Assembly: GCF_011393025.1 (NCBI RefSeq)
Contig: NZ_JAAOEO010000007.1
Span: 1 to 64,000, forward strand
DNA: 64,000 bases
Source of the DNA: Neobacillus terrae
GTDB taxonomy: Bacteria > Bacillota > Bacilli > Bacillales > Cytobacillaceae
Direction of reading: 5' to 3'
Shown: positions 16,235-25,195 of the stretch, in pieces
Layout of the letters: each line of letters begins with the position of its first letter
Position numbering within the stretch: position 1 is the stretch's first letter
Position numbers and translations under genes: made by a program
Notes under the pieces: model-generated
Database searches by the model: none
What the model was told of the DNA's origin: nothing
Seen by the model: the letters and a program-made list of their open reading frames with translations, nothing else

Positions 16235-17308
16235 ATGAAAAAATTAAAGCAAATGTTTCTTTGTTTACTTTTACCATCCGCCCTTATATTAAGCTCTTGT
16301 GGACAGACAACCAGTAAGTCAGAAAACAGTGGCGGAGGCAAAAAAGGGAACGAAGAAGTAGTAGTTGGAACCTGGGGTGGAGATTATCAGCAATTTTTAA
16401 AGGAAAATGTGGATACGCCTCTGGCCGGCAATCATCCTGACACGAAAGTGGTATACGCGATAGGCGATCAAACCACACGTATGACAAAGATGCGTACGGA
16501 AAAAAGTGGAGAGGGAACCTTCGATGTAATCCATCTAGCGGATTATGACATGCAGCAGATGATTAATGAAGGTTTGCTTTCAGAACTAGATTACTCTAAA
16601 ATGCCAAACGCTGAACATGCAATTCCAGACTTAAAACATCCTAATTTTATTCCTCATATTTATAGCGCCTCTGTTCTCATTTACAACAAGAATAAAGTGA
16701 AAGATGTACCGGATTCATGGGGGGCACTTTGGGATCCAAAGTATAAAGGGAAAGTAGGTATTCTTTCTCAATTATGGACAAACTGGGTATATGCCGCAGC
16801 TGCTCTTGAAGGTAAAAATAACACAACAAATTGGGACGATGCCTGGGATACATTAGTAAAACTTCGTGATGTAAAACCGAAAATTTATGCCACTCAAGAG
16901 GAATTAGGACAAGCCATTCAAACTGGGGAAGTCTGGATGACCATTTCCTTTAGGGCTCGTGCTGTTCAATGGAATAACGCAGGGGGAGAACCACTCGGTA
17001 ATGTAGTGCCAAAAGAAGGAACTTATCCGATTGTGTTCGGAGCAGCAATACCAAAGAATGCTAAAAATGTGAATGGTGCTTACAACTATCTGAATGCCAT
17101 GCTTGATCCAAAAGGCCAAGTTGGTTTTTCTCAGAAAATGGGTTATGCCCCAACTGTGGACAATGCCCCTTTGCCAAAAGATCTACAATCCTCAATTGGT
17201 TTTACGAAAGAAGAAATGGATCTTATCAAACCGCTTGATTTAAAGTATGTTGCGAAGAACAATCCTAGATGGAAAGAACAATTTGAAAAAGATATTGCCT
17301 CAAAATAA
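16235..17308 (+). CDS. Lipoprotein substrate-binding protein, PotD/putrescine type
   Basis: A 357-aa protein. The signal peptide ends in a lipobox (LILSSCGQ), so it is anchored to the outer face of the membrane. The mature part has GTWGGDYQQFLKENVDTPL and WGALWDPKYKGKVGI, hallmarks of the SBP_bac_8/PotD group that binds polyamines, thiamine or other small organic nitrogen compounds. GGAGGAG precedes ATG 16235. It lies 21 bp after the M24 gene and before two permeases and an ATPase. The exact ligand cannot be read from sequence. Confidence 0.85.
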   Translation: MKKLKQMFLCLLLPSALILSSCGQTTSKSENSGGGKKGNEEVVVGTWGGDYQQFLKENVDTPLAGNHPDTKVVYAIGDQTTRMTKMRTEKSGEGTFDVIHLADYDMQQMINEGLLSELDYSKMPNAEHAIPDLKHPNFIPHIYSASVLIYNKNKVKDVPDSWGALWDPKYKGKVGILSQLWTNWVYAAAALEGKNNTTNWDDAWDTLVKLRDVKPKIYATQEELGQAIQTGEVWMTISFRARAVQWNNAGGEPLGNVVPKEGTYPIVFGAAIPKNAKNVNGAYNYLNAMLDPKGQVGFSQKMGYAPTVDNAPLPKDLQSSIGFTKEEMDLIKPLDLKYVAKNNPRWKEQFEKDIASK

Positions 17309-17342
17309 TGTTACTTCATTTTCTGTCATGGGGAGAGGACTA

Positions 17343-18239
17343 GTGAAGATTAAAAAACAACAAAATACACAAGCGTACCAAGTGGGATCTTTAATTGGTC
17401 CCACGACCCTTTTGGTCACAGTAATGTTTTTGATTCCCCTGCTTAACTTCCTAAGGAATAGTTTTAATGTTTTTGTTCCTGGCCAATTTATGCAAACAGC
17501 GTGGACCTTAGAAAACTATCATAAATTCCTTACAGACCCCTATTACCTTTCCATTCTTGGACGCTCGTTTTATATTGCATTTTCAGCAACTCTGTTAGCC
17601 CTTGTAATGGGATTTCCTATTGCTTATTTTCTCGCAAGAACAAAATCAAAGTGGAAAAGTATCATTATCATGCTAATCGTATTTCCTTTATTAGTCGGGA
17701 ATATTATTCGCGATGTAGGGTGGATCTCTTTATTTAGCGGCACAGGTTTAATAAACCGTTTCCTGTTAGATATAGGAGTAGTTCAAGAACCGATTCAACT
17801 TCTCCAGACCCCGATGGCGGTTATCATTGCCATTACGAATGTTGTATTGCCCTATATGATACTTACACTGCACTCCGTGCTTGAACGAATCGACCCAGCA
17901 CTTGAAGAGGCGGCTTATGATTTAGGGGCGTCACGATGGACTGTCATGAAATCCATTATTATACCTCTGGGCATACCAGGCATAATGGCTGGAACTCTCT
18001 TTGTTTTTGTTCTCTCCATAAATGCTTATACAACCCCACTGGTGATTGGAGGTTCTAAAGTTCAAATGATGGCTCCAGCGTTATATTCTCAGATATCAGA
18101 GGTATCCAACTGGCCTTTAGGAGCTGCGATGGCTGTGATTTTAATCGTTTTTACTTTACTTTCTTCTACCATTTATTTGCGTATTATCGAAAGGATGTCA
18201 ATGAATGTAAGGGCAGCTGGAACGGAGGTAAAAGGATGA
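17343..18239 (+). CDS. ABC transporter permease, PotB type
   Basis: A 298-aa permease with six predicted helices and the EAA loop EEAAYDLGASRWTVMKSIIIP. GTG 17343 is chosen because GGGGAGAGG ends 4-5 nt before it; upstream candidates at 17247 overlap the binding-protein gene. It ends with a 4-bp overlap into the next permease gene, as in pot operons. It forms the membrane channel with the next gene product. Confidence 0.85.
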   Translation: MKIKKQQNTQAYQVGSLIGPTTLLVTVMFLIPLLNFLRNSFNVFVPGQFMQTAWTLENYHKFLTDPYYLSILGRSFYIAFSATLLALVMGFPIAYFLARTKSKWKSIIIMLIVFPLLVGNIIRDVGWISLFSGTGLINRFLLDIGVVQEPIQLLQTPMAVIIAITNVVLPYMILTLHSVLERIDPALEEAAYDLGASRWTVMKSIIIPLGIPGIMAGTLFVFVLSINAYTTPLVIGGSKVQMMAPALYSQISEVSNWPLGAAMAVILIVFTLLSSTIYLRIIERMSMNVRAAGTEVKG

Positions 18240-19045
18240 GCCAGTCATACTTGTCACGTATTGGGTCGAAACTATTTATCCTGTTAATCTTTGGTTTTAT
18301 TACCCTGCCTGTGTTCATGGTTATATGGATATCCTTCTTTAAAAACCAGCTTATTGTCTTTCCACCGAAGGGTTATTCAACACACTGGTATATGCAATTA
18401 GCGGATCAAGGAAATTTTGCCATGGCTTTCTTTTTTAGTCTCGAGGTTTCTTTACTTGCCATGATTATTTCATTGGTTTTAGGCCTGCTAAGTTCGTTAG
18501 CCATTACTCATTATGAATTTAGAGGAAAGCAAACTTTACAAACCTTTTTGCTCTCACCGTTAGTAGTGCCGGCAATTATTACGGGAATCGCAATTTATAT
18601 TTTTCTTTTTAAATCTGAGAACTGGCTTGGCTTTAACCTGGTTCCCAGCTTCTGGTCCTTAACATTTGCCCATGTGATCATCACTTTACCATGGACTGTG
18701 CGTTTAATTTCAGCCGGTTTGCAAGGAGTTAATCGGTCTTTGGAAGAAGCGGCCGTTGATTTAGGGGCGAGCAAACTGCAGACCTTCTGGTATGTAATAA
18801 TGCCCAGCATTCGGCCATCGCTAGTAGCAGCTGGAATATTTGCTTTCATCTTTTCATTTAACAATTTGGAAATAAGCTTAATGTTAGTGAGTCCTAGGCA
18901 AACGACTCTGCCTATTGAAATTCTAAACTATGTTTTCTGGAAGGTGGATCCGTTTATTGCGGCAGTATCCACTGTACAAATTATTGTAATTGCTGGTTTA
19001 ATGTTAATCGCTGATCGTTTTGTAGGGTTAAGTAAAGTGTTTTAG
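18236..19045 (+). CDS. ABC transporter permease, PotC type
   Basis: 269 aa, six membrane helices, and the EAA motif EEAAVDLGASKLQTFWYVIMP. The ATGA overlap with the preceding gene indicates translational coupling. It is the second half of the heterodimeric permease. Confidence 0.87.
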   Translation: MSQSYLSRIGSKLFILLIFGFITLPVFMVIWISFFKNQLIVFPPKGYSTHWYMQLADQGNFAMAFFFSLEVSLLAMIISLVLGLLSSLAITHYEFRGKQTLQTFLLSPLVVPAIITGIAIYIFLFKSENWLGFNLVPSFWSLTFAHVIITLPWTVRLISAGLQGVNRSLEEAAVDLGASKLQTFWYVIMPSIRPSLVAAGIFAFIFSFNNLEISLMLVSPRQTTLPIEILNYVFWKVDPFIAAVSTVQIIVIAGLMLIADRFVGLSKVF

Positions 19046-19054
19046 GAGGATCAT

Positions 19055-20110
19055 ATGGCAGAGGTTGTATTGAACCATGTTATTAAACGATTTGGAAATT
19101 CATTGGCTATAAACGATTTGAATTTGTCGATTGACAAAGGAGAGCTGGTTTCTTTTCTTGGACCAAGTGGCTGTGGTAAAACTACAACCCTTCGCATGAT
19201 AGCGGGATTTTTGGAACCTGATGAAGGAGATATTTTAATTCATGAAGAGAATGTTACACGGATCCCCGCTAATAAAAGGGATACAGCATTAGTTTTTCAA
19301 AATTACGCTTTATTTCCACATATGACCATATTCGAAAACGTGGCATTCGGTTTGAAAATGAGAAAGGTATCAAAAGAGGAAACCCGGTCTCGAGTTTTAG
19401 AAGCTCTTTCAATGGTTCAACTGGAGAAGTTTGGTGACAGGTATCCAAGACAGATCTCTGGCGGACAACAACAGCGGGTGGCACTTGCACGTGCCCTGGT
19501 TGTTAATCCTAGGCTTCTTTTGCTGGACGAACCATTGAGCAATCTAGATGCTAAACTTAGGCAAGAAATGCGGTCTGAAATTCGCCAACTCCAACAACGT
19601 CTTGGAATAACCTCCATTTTTGTTACACATGACCAAGAAGAAGCTTTAGTCCTATCCGATCGAATTGTGGTGTTAGAACAAGGAGAAATACGTCAGATAG
19701 GACGGCCACAGGAAGTATACGATAGCCCACAATCCCATTTTGTTGCTGATTTTGTAGGTGTGAGAAACTTTTTCAACGGTCATTTTGAAAGTCATGCATT
19801 TATCACAAACAATGGTATCAAAATCTTTACTGATATGAAACAAAAAAGCGATTTTAAAAAAATCGGCATTCGTTCAAATATGATTGTCGTTAATCCGAAT
19901 AACAAGGAAATGTATATTAATACCTTTAAAGTAAAAGTAGAACTAATCACATATAAAGGTACTATTATCGAATTGTTAGTTTTATTCCCTACCGGCGATT
20001 CAATTGTTGTTGAAATGCCATCGGAGCAATTTAAACAAAATACCTTTAGTAAAGGGGATCAAATCGATATTTGCTGGCGGCCTGATAGTGTTCTGCCATT
20101 ATCATCATAA
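19055..20110 (+). CDS. ABC transporter ATPase, PotA type
   Basis: 351 aa. Walker A is GPSGCGKTT (about 36-44), signature SGGQQQRVALARAL, Walker B LLLLDEP, and H-loop VTHDQEEAL. A C-terminal regulatory TOBE-like domain follows residue ~235. AGGAGG precedes ATG 19055. It powers the M24-linked transporter. This is the last gene of the operon; a strong terminator lies at 20300. Confidence 0.9.
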   Translation: MAEVVLNHVIKRFGNSLAINDLNLSIDKGELVSFLGPSGCGKTTTLRMIAGFLEPDEGDILIHEENVTRIPANKRDTALVFQNYALFPHMTIFENVAFGLKMRKVSKEETRSRVLEALSMVQLEKFGDRYPRQISGGQQQRVALARALVVNPRLLLLDEPLSNLDAKLRQEMRSEIRQLQQRLGITSIFVTHDQEEALVLSDRIVVLEQGEIRQIGRPQEVYDSPQSHFVADFVGVRNFFNGHFESHAFITNNGIKIFTDMKQKSDFKKIGIRSNMIVVNPNNKEMYINTFKVKVELITYKGTIIELLVLFPTGDSIVVEMPSEQFKQNTFSKGDQIDICWRPDSVLPLSS

Positions 20111-20299
20111 TAAAAAATAAAAAAATTTTTTGAGGCACACTATGCTTCTTTCTAAGTGGATGTTTAGTTCCGAGCCGTTTCGTTTCAGAAGCGCTTGGCG
20201 GAAATGTTTATTGGGATGACCGAGCCATTTCGGTCTTTATTTATTCTGATTAGAAAATAATAAAAGGGGCTATCTAAAAAGTCCCTAAAATAGTAAAGA

Positions 20300-20336
20300 A
20301 GCTGGCGAAAACGGTATGTTTCGCCAGCTTTTTTTA
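20300..20336 (+). terminator. Strong intrinsic terminator
   Basis: AGCTGGCGAAA/TTTCGCCAGCT forms an 11-bp stem followed by T7, ending the Pot-type operon. Confidence 0.9.
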
Positions 20337-20613
20337 TAATATCAGAATTTATATCTGAACATTGAAAACTGCCTGGCTCCAGCGCTTGTAAGGGCTGACC
20401 ACTAAGGGAAGCTTCTGAGAGAATAGGCTTCGCAGGAACAAGCGGTTTTTGCTTGTTCCGAGGGAGCTTGCGCTTTTCTTACGTTTGATTCAAGTAAAGT
20501 GGAGAGGTGAAGAGGCGGTTCCACGCCACTTTCAGTAAGATTTCGTCAAAATAACAAGGAAGCTGACAAGTTAACTGTTTTATTTATAATTTCAGGTCGA
20601 AAACTATTGTTTG
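20337..20613. other. Gene-free stretch with an inverted repeat
   Basis: No coding frame is supported. A 25-bp palindromic hairpin, GGAACAAGC/GCTTGTTCC (20435-20459), lies within higher-GC debris of unclear origin. Confidence 0.4.
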
Positions 20614-20628
20614 AATTTTAAGAAAATA
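20614..20628 (+). promoter_or_regulatory. CodY-like box upstream of the GNAT-M20 operon
   Basis: AATTTTAAGAAAATA matches the CodY consensus AATTTTCWGAAAATT at 13 of 15 positions. It lies just upstream of a candidate promoter and 240 bp before the GNAT gene. CodY represses nitrogen and peptide catabolism in Bacilli when branched-chain amino acids and GTP are plentiful. Confidence 0.5.
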
Positions 20629-20637
20629 AACACGATT

Positions 20638-20671
20638 GTTATTGATAATCATTTGCTGGATAGTTTATAAT
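20638..20671 (+). promoter_or_regulatory. Sigma-A-like promoter overlapping a Fur-like box
   Basis: TTGATA (20642-20647), 18 bp, TATAAT (20666-20671). The -35 overlaps GTTATTGATAATCATTTGC (20638-20656), which matches the 19-bp Fur consensus at 15 of 19 positions. The frame that follows (start near 20703) is broken, so an iron-regulated gene may have been lost here and its promoter left in front of the GNAT gene. Confidence 0.45.
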
Positions 20672-20868
20672 GTGAAAAAGCAAATACTTCAAAAATTAAA
20701 AAATGAAGGGAAGGCTTTTTATTGAAATTAATTACTGCCTCTTTTCATTATCAGAGATAATTTCATCCCCTGCAAAAGCTCATCATAACGAATGGTAAGA
20801 TGCACAGGCAAACCACTTACACTTGTTTAATAATAGAAATTTTTTATAAGAGTGAGGAGGTAAGATAG

Positions 20869-21696
20869 ATGAATCGGACAGATTCAATCACGTATCGGGA
20901 GATTAAAAATTTAGAGGACATTCATGAAGTCGTCTTGCTCCAATCAGATATTTGGAGTGATGAGGTTGTATCACCATTACCCCAGTTAGTAGCCTCCATC
21001 CATCATGGCGGAATTATTATTGGAGCCTATGTTGAAGATAGATTAGTAGGTTTCTGCTTCGGTTTTGCCGGGTTTAAGAATGGTGAGTCTTATTTAGTCT
21101 CTCATATGGCAGGTGTGCGCCCGGAATATCAAAATTGTGGAGTCGGATTTCAATTAAAGATAAAGCAAAGAGAATGGGCAATCGCCTATGGCTATCAAAA
21201 GATTGTATGGACGTATGATCCTTTAGAAGTGAGGAATGGTTTTTTTAATTTATGTAAATTAGGAGCTTATTCCCGAACCTACCTTTCCTCGTATTATGGT
21301 GAAATGGAAGATAAATTGAATAAAGGGCTTCCTTCTGATCGGTTATTAATCGAGTGGGATATTTGTTCAATACGTGTGGAAAAGGCCCTGCATGGTGAGC
21401 TGCCTTATCAATCAGATTATGAAATTCTGCTTCAACCCGATGGGGAGTATCCATCTCAAGTTGAGAAGAAATTCAATACGAAACAAAAAGGATATCTTGT
21501 TTCTGTACCCACGGACATTCAAAGGTTAAAACAAACAAATTTTGATGCCGCAAAGTTCTGGAGATTTGCGCTAAGGAGTTTGTTAAATGACGCCCTATTA
21601 AAAGGATATGTTATTACTGGAGTCAAAAAAAACACAGATTCTATGATTCATTATTACATCCTTGAAAATAAACGGTTGGAGGAAATTCATGAATAA
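20869..21696 (+). CDS. GNAT acetyltransferase-superfamily protein, probable D-amino acid N-succinyltransferase
   Basis: A 275-aa protein of the COG3375-like GNAT group. The acyl-CoA core is visible as SYLVSHMAGVRPEYQNCGVG (V.P.yr..G.G) near residues 83-102, followed by KIVWTYDPLEVRNGFFNLCKLG, diagnostic of this group. In the pathway described in Geobacillus kaustophilus, a GNAT succinyltransferase, an N-succinylamino acid racemase and an M20 desuccinylase convert D- to L-amino acids. The same three families are clustered here. GAGGAGGT precedes ATG 20869. The gene overlaps the M20 gene by 8 bp, so they are coupled. The succinyl-CoA specificity is inference from context. Confidence 0.75.
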   Translation: MNRTDSITYREIKNLEDIHEVVLLQSDIWSDEVVSPLPQLVASIHHGGIIIGAYVEDRLVGFCFGFAGFKNGESYLVSHMAGVRPEYQNCGVGFQLKIKQREWAIAYGYQKIVWTYDPLEVRNGFFNLCKLGAYSRTYLSSYYGEMEDKLNKGLPSDRLLIEWDICSIRVEKALHGELPYQSDYEILLQPDGEYPSQVEKKFNTKQKGYLVSVPTDIQRLKQTNFDAAKFWRFALRSLLNDALLKGYVITGVKKNTDSMIHYYILENKRLEEIHE

Positions 21697-22837
21697 GGAA
21701 ATAAACAAGTGGGTGATACAGAATGAGGAATTCATTAAGTCTACCTATCATCATTTACATACAAATGCGGAAGTGAGCTGGGAGGAAGTAGAAACAACTA
21801 AGTTCATATGTTCTCAGCTAGAGAGTTTAGGAATTCCGTACCAAACATTTGATCATCATACTGGTGTGATTGGATATTGGGGAAATCAAGAGGAAGGTCC
21901 AACAATCGGGATAAGAGCGGATATGGATGCATTATTTCAGCTTGTTGATGGGGAATGGAAGGCGAATCATTCATGCGGACATGACGCCCACATGACCATG
22001 GTTCTACATTCCATTACCTGTCTTAAGGAAGTAGGTTTTAATCCCAAAGGGTTAATTAAGGTCATTTTTCAGCCTGCTGAAGAATCAGGTAAAGGAGCAC
22101 AGGCTCTTATAGAAACAGGGATTATAAAAGACATCGATTACCTACTTGGCATCCATGTAAGACCTATTCAAGAAATGGAATTCGGATTAGCTTCACCGGG
22201 TATTTATCATGGTGCTACTACTCTGTTAAGAGGAGAAATAAAAGGTGTGCAGGCTCATGGTTCTAGACCTAATCTTGGGATCAATGTGATTGATTCGATT
22301 GGATCTGTTATTCAAGCCGTAAATGCTGTCAAAATCGACCCGACCGTGTCAGCATCTGTAAAGGTGACAATGGTAAAAGGGGGAGGAGATAACTTTAATA
22401 TCATCCCGGATTACGCGGAATTCGGAATTGATGTTCGCGCTGAGCGGAATGAAATCATGGCTGACCTGTTAAAAAGACTCGAACATGCAGTTTTATCGGC
22501 TGGTTCCATGAACCATGCGGAAGTTAGTCTAACACCACTCGCTTCCATGGTCGCGGCAGAAGCAAGTATTGAATTCGAAGAGATTGTAAAAGAGGCTATT
22601 ATTGATGTCCTTGGTGAGGAAGCATTAGTTCCGCCACCTGTGACTCCCGGCGGGGAAGATTTTCATTTTTATAAAACCATGTATCCGGATATACAGGCAA
22701 CGATGGTTGGCCTTGGGACTGGATTAACACCTGGACTGCACCATCCAAACATGAGCTTTAACCTGGATTCTCTTCTTAACGGAACGAAAATCCTCAGCAT
22801 GGCGATCGTTAAAGTTGTTGGGGATAAGGATAGATAA
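21689..22837 (+). CDS. M20-family amidohydrolase, probable N-succinyl-L-amino acid desuccinylase
   Basis: A 382-aa zinc-dependent M20 hydrolase. Metal and catalytic motifs: GIRADMDAL, CGHDAHMTMV, PAEESGKGAQ, and a C-terminal HHP. ATG 21689 is chosen over 21662 because GGAGG lies 6 nt upstream; it overlaps the GNAT stop. In NSAR operons the M20 enzyme removes the succinyl group from the L-isomer, making racemisation one-way. The general amidohydrolase call is firm; the desuccinylase role comes from the neighbours. Confidence 0.82.
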   Translation: MNKEINKWVIQNEEFIKSTYHHLHTNAEVSWEEVETTKFICSQLESLGIPYQTFDHHTGVIGYWGNQEEGPTIGIRADMDALFQLVDGEWKANHSCGHDAHMTMVLHSITCLKEVGFNPKGLIKVIFQPAEESGKGAQALIETGIIKDIDYLLGIHVRPIQEMEFGLASPGIYHGATTLLRGEIKGVQAHGSRPNLGINVIDSIGSVIQAVNAVKIDPTVSASVKVTMVKGGGDNFNIIPDYAEFGIDVRAERNEIMADLLKRLEHAVLSAGSMNHAEVSLTPLASMVAAEASIEFEEIVKEAIIDVLGEEALVPPPVTPGGEDFHFYKTMYPDIQATMVGLGTGLTPGLHHPNMSFNLDSLLNGTKILSMAIVKVVGDKDR

Positions 22838-22956
22838 AATGGCATTTCAATCCAAAGCGGGTGAGATGGAGGGGTGAGTAATATTTCTGTTGCTGAAATT
22901 TTCGCGTTAAATGGTGACCGCCAATACTGACTTTATGACTAAGAAATCGTGTTAAC

Positions 22957-22971
22957 AATTTTCAGAAAGCA
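22957..22971 (+). promoter_or_regulatory. CodY-like box upstream of the RpiR regulator
   Basis: AATTTTCAGAAAGCA matches AATTTTCWGAAAATT at 12 of 15, with the first twelve positions exact. A possible -10 (TATACT, 22998-23003) follows, with a poor -35. Confidence 0.5.
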
Positions 22972-23056
22972 TATGTTAATTTTTAAGAAAAGAAGTATAT
23001 ACTTTAATATTAATAAAAAAAAGGAAAACCTTCAAATTGAGAATTAGGAGCAAAAT

Positions 23057-23908
23057 ATGGTAGATACACTGAAAAAAGAAGTACAGGAAAAATATAATGA
23101 TTTTTCAAAAGGGTTAAAAAAAGTATCCAAACTCTTTTTAACTAACCATGAAGAGTTTGCGTTAAACTCTGCTGAGCAGGTTGGAAGTCAGATTAAGGTT
23201 AGTGAGACAACTGTAATCCGATTCTGTCATGCACTTGGATATAGTGGGTTTAGTAGTCTTCAAAAGGATGTCCAGGATTATTTACTAAATAAACATAGCA
23301 GCTTATTTGAATACCATTCTATGAAATATGAAATGGACAACGATCAAGATTTTTTTAAGAAAATCATGCAAAAGGATGCAGAAGTGATAAGCAAGACAGC
23401 TGAAAGATTAAGTCAAGAAGATTTCGAAATGGCGGTAAATCAACTAGCCATAGCGGATCGTGTTCTTGTATCAGGCGTCCGATCCTCCCACGCGATGGCT
23501 CATTGGTTTACTTTCACACTTGATCTAATTCGAGGAAATGTCAGATTGTTTCGTCCAGACATTGATGACTTAATTTTGAGAATAAGGGAAATGGACAAGA
23601 ATTGTGTATTTGTGGCTTTTTCCTTTCACCGTTATGCGGTTGAAACGATCAATATGGCAAAAGAAGCGAAGCGGCTTGGCGCATTTGTCATTGGTATCAC
23701 CGATTCGGAGGTTGCACCGATTCGAGATTATGCAGATGTATTATTTACTGTTCAGCTTCCAAAAAAATCAACCATTGATGTAGCTGCAGCTGTTTTTTCA
23801 TTGATAAATGCCTTAATTGCTGGAGTATCTGTAAAAAACTCTGAACAGTTCAAACAACGAATGGAATCATATGAACAATTTCATTTTAATAATTTTTTCG
23901 TGGAGTAA
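23057..23908 (+). CDS. MurR/RpiR-family transcriptional regulator
   Basis: A 283-aa protein with an N-terminal HTH_6 domain (GSQIKVSETTVIRFCHALGY, about 36-55) and a C-terminal SIS sugar-isomerase-like ligand domain (ADRVLVSGVRSSHAMAHWF, then FVAFSFHRYAVETINMA). RpiR proteins sense phosphosugars or amino-sugar metabolites. Cell-wall-derived sugar phosphate would make sense beside peptide and D-amino acid genes, but the ligand is unknown. It lies between the M20 and NSAR genes and probably controls this cluster. ATG 23057 follows TTAGGAGC. Confidence 0.85.
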   Translation: MVDTLKKEVQEKYNDFSKGLKKVSKLFLTNHEEFALNSAEQVGSQIKVSETTVIRFCHALGYSGFSSLQKDVQDYLLNKHSSLFEYHSMKYEMDNDQDFFKKIMQKDAEVISKTAERLSQEDFEMAVNQLAIADRVLVSGVRSSHAMAHWFTFTLDLIRGNVRLFRPDIDDLILRIREMDKNCVFVAFSFHRYAVETINMAKEAKRLGAFVIGITDSEVAPIRDYADVLFTVQLPKKSTIDVAAAVFSLINALIAGVSVKNSEQFKQRMESYEQFHFNNFFVE

Positions 23909-23949
23909 GTCTGAAATCATAAAAAAAAGTAGGTAAAGGAGGAAAAAAT

Positions 23950-25092
23950 GTGACAAGTAATTCTATTTCCATACGGGAAGTCACACTTCACCGAATGGTC
24001 ATGACGTTGAAAAATCCGTTTGCCACCAGCTTTGGCACATTTAAAGAAAAAGAATTTTATGTTATCGAGATGGAGGATGATACAGGTTGTATTGGGTTCG
24101 GAGAATCGGTTGCCTTTTCAAGCCCTTGGTATAGTGAGGAAACGGTTGAAACGAACAAACATATGATGGAAAAATTTTTAATCCCTTTATTACTACAAGA
24201 TCCCATCCAACATCCTAACGAAGTATCGGAAAGATTTAAATCAATCAGAAGAAACAATATGGCGAAATCTGCCCTAGAAGGTGCTGTTTGGGATTTATAT
24301 GCAAAAAGAAATAACAGTCCCCTTTATCAGGTTCTCGGTGGGAATAAACAGCAAATTGATGTAGGAATTAGTATTGGCATCCAGCCATCTGCGAAAGATC
24401 TTCTTCATGTTGTCGAAGGTTTTGTAATAGAAGGGTATAAGCGAATGAAAATAAAAATAAAGCCTGGTTCTGATTATCAAATGTTAAAAGAAGTAAGAAA
24501 ACATTTTCCAGATACCTTGCTTATGGCAGATGCTAATTCTGCTTATACCCTACAGGACATTGAAACACTCAAAAAACTTGATGAATTAGGATTAATGATG
24601 ATCGAACAGCCTCTTGAACATGATGACATTATTGATCATGCCAAATTACAATCGCAACTAACTACCCCCATTTGTTTAGATGAAAGCATCCATTCATTGG
24701 AAGATGCTAGAAAAGCGATTGAATTGGGCAGTTGTAAAATAATTAATATTAAGATTGGTAGAGTAGGAGGTATTACAGAATCAAAGAAAATACATGATTA
24801 TTGTGCTGAACAAGGGATTTCTGTTTGGTGTGGCGGTATGTTAGAAGCGGGAATCGGCCGGGCACATAACATCGCCTTAACAACATTACCTCAGTTTAAT
24901 TTACCTGGTGATACAGCGGCTTCTTCAAGATATTGGGAAAAAGACATTATTGATCCTGAAGTAAGCGTCTATAATGGGGTTATTCATGTTCCGAATAAAC
25001 CCGGGATTGGATATGAGGTAGACAGGAAGGTAATGGAATCATTAAGGGTTGAGAAATTAGTATTTTCCCAAACCAATCCAGTTAGTCAATAA
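23950..25092 (+). CDS. N-succinylamino acid racemase / o-succinylbenzoate synthase-family enzyme
   Basis: A 380-aa enolase-superfamily protein. Catalytic residues are all visible: K167-x-K169 (KIKIKPG), metal ligands D194, E219 and D244, and K268 opposite (NIKIGRVGG). [13 protein letters not shown] and the C-terminal [11 protein letters not shown] fit the NSAR/OSBS group rather than the Ala-Glu epimerases. No men genes are nearby, but a GNAT and an M20 enzyme are, so racemising N-succinyl-D-amino acids is the likely role. GTG 23950 follows AGGAGGAAAAAAT. Confidence 0.85.
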   Translation: MTSNSISIREVTLHRMVMTLKNPFATSFGTFKEKEFYVIEMEDDTGCIGFGESVAFSSPWYSEETVETNKHMMEKFLIPLLLQDPIQHPNEVSERFKSIRRNNMAKSALEGAVWDLYAKRNNSPLYQVLGGNKQQIDVGISIGIQPSAKDLLHVVEGFVIEGYKRMKIKIKPGSDYQMLKEVRKHFPDTLLMADANSAYTLQDIETLKKLDELGLMMIEQPLEHDDIIDHAKLQSQLTTPICLDESIHSLEDARKAIELGSCKIINIKIGRVGGITESKKIHDYCAEQGISVWCGGMLEAGIGRAHNIALTTLPQFNLPGDTAASSRYWEKDIIDPEVSVYNGVIHVPNKPGIGYEVDRKVMESLRVEKLVFSQTNPVSQ

Positions 25093-25161
25093 CTAATCTA
25101 TTAGTGCTAAAAATAGTAGTACATGTGGTTATTAATTGTACTTAGGTACAATTTCATTATT

Positions 25162-25176
25162 AAATTTCAGAAAAAT
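25162..25176 (+). promoter_or_regulatory. CodY-like box in front of the S12 hydrolase gene
   Basis: AAATTTCAGAAAAAT matches the CodY consensus at 13 of 15 positions and lies 19 bp before the start codon, partly over the leader. Confidence 0.5.
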
Positions 25177-25195
25177 CAGAAAAGAGGAGTTATGG

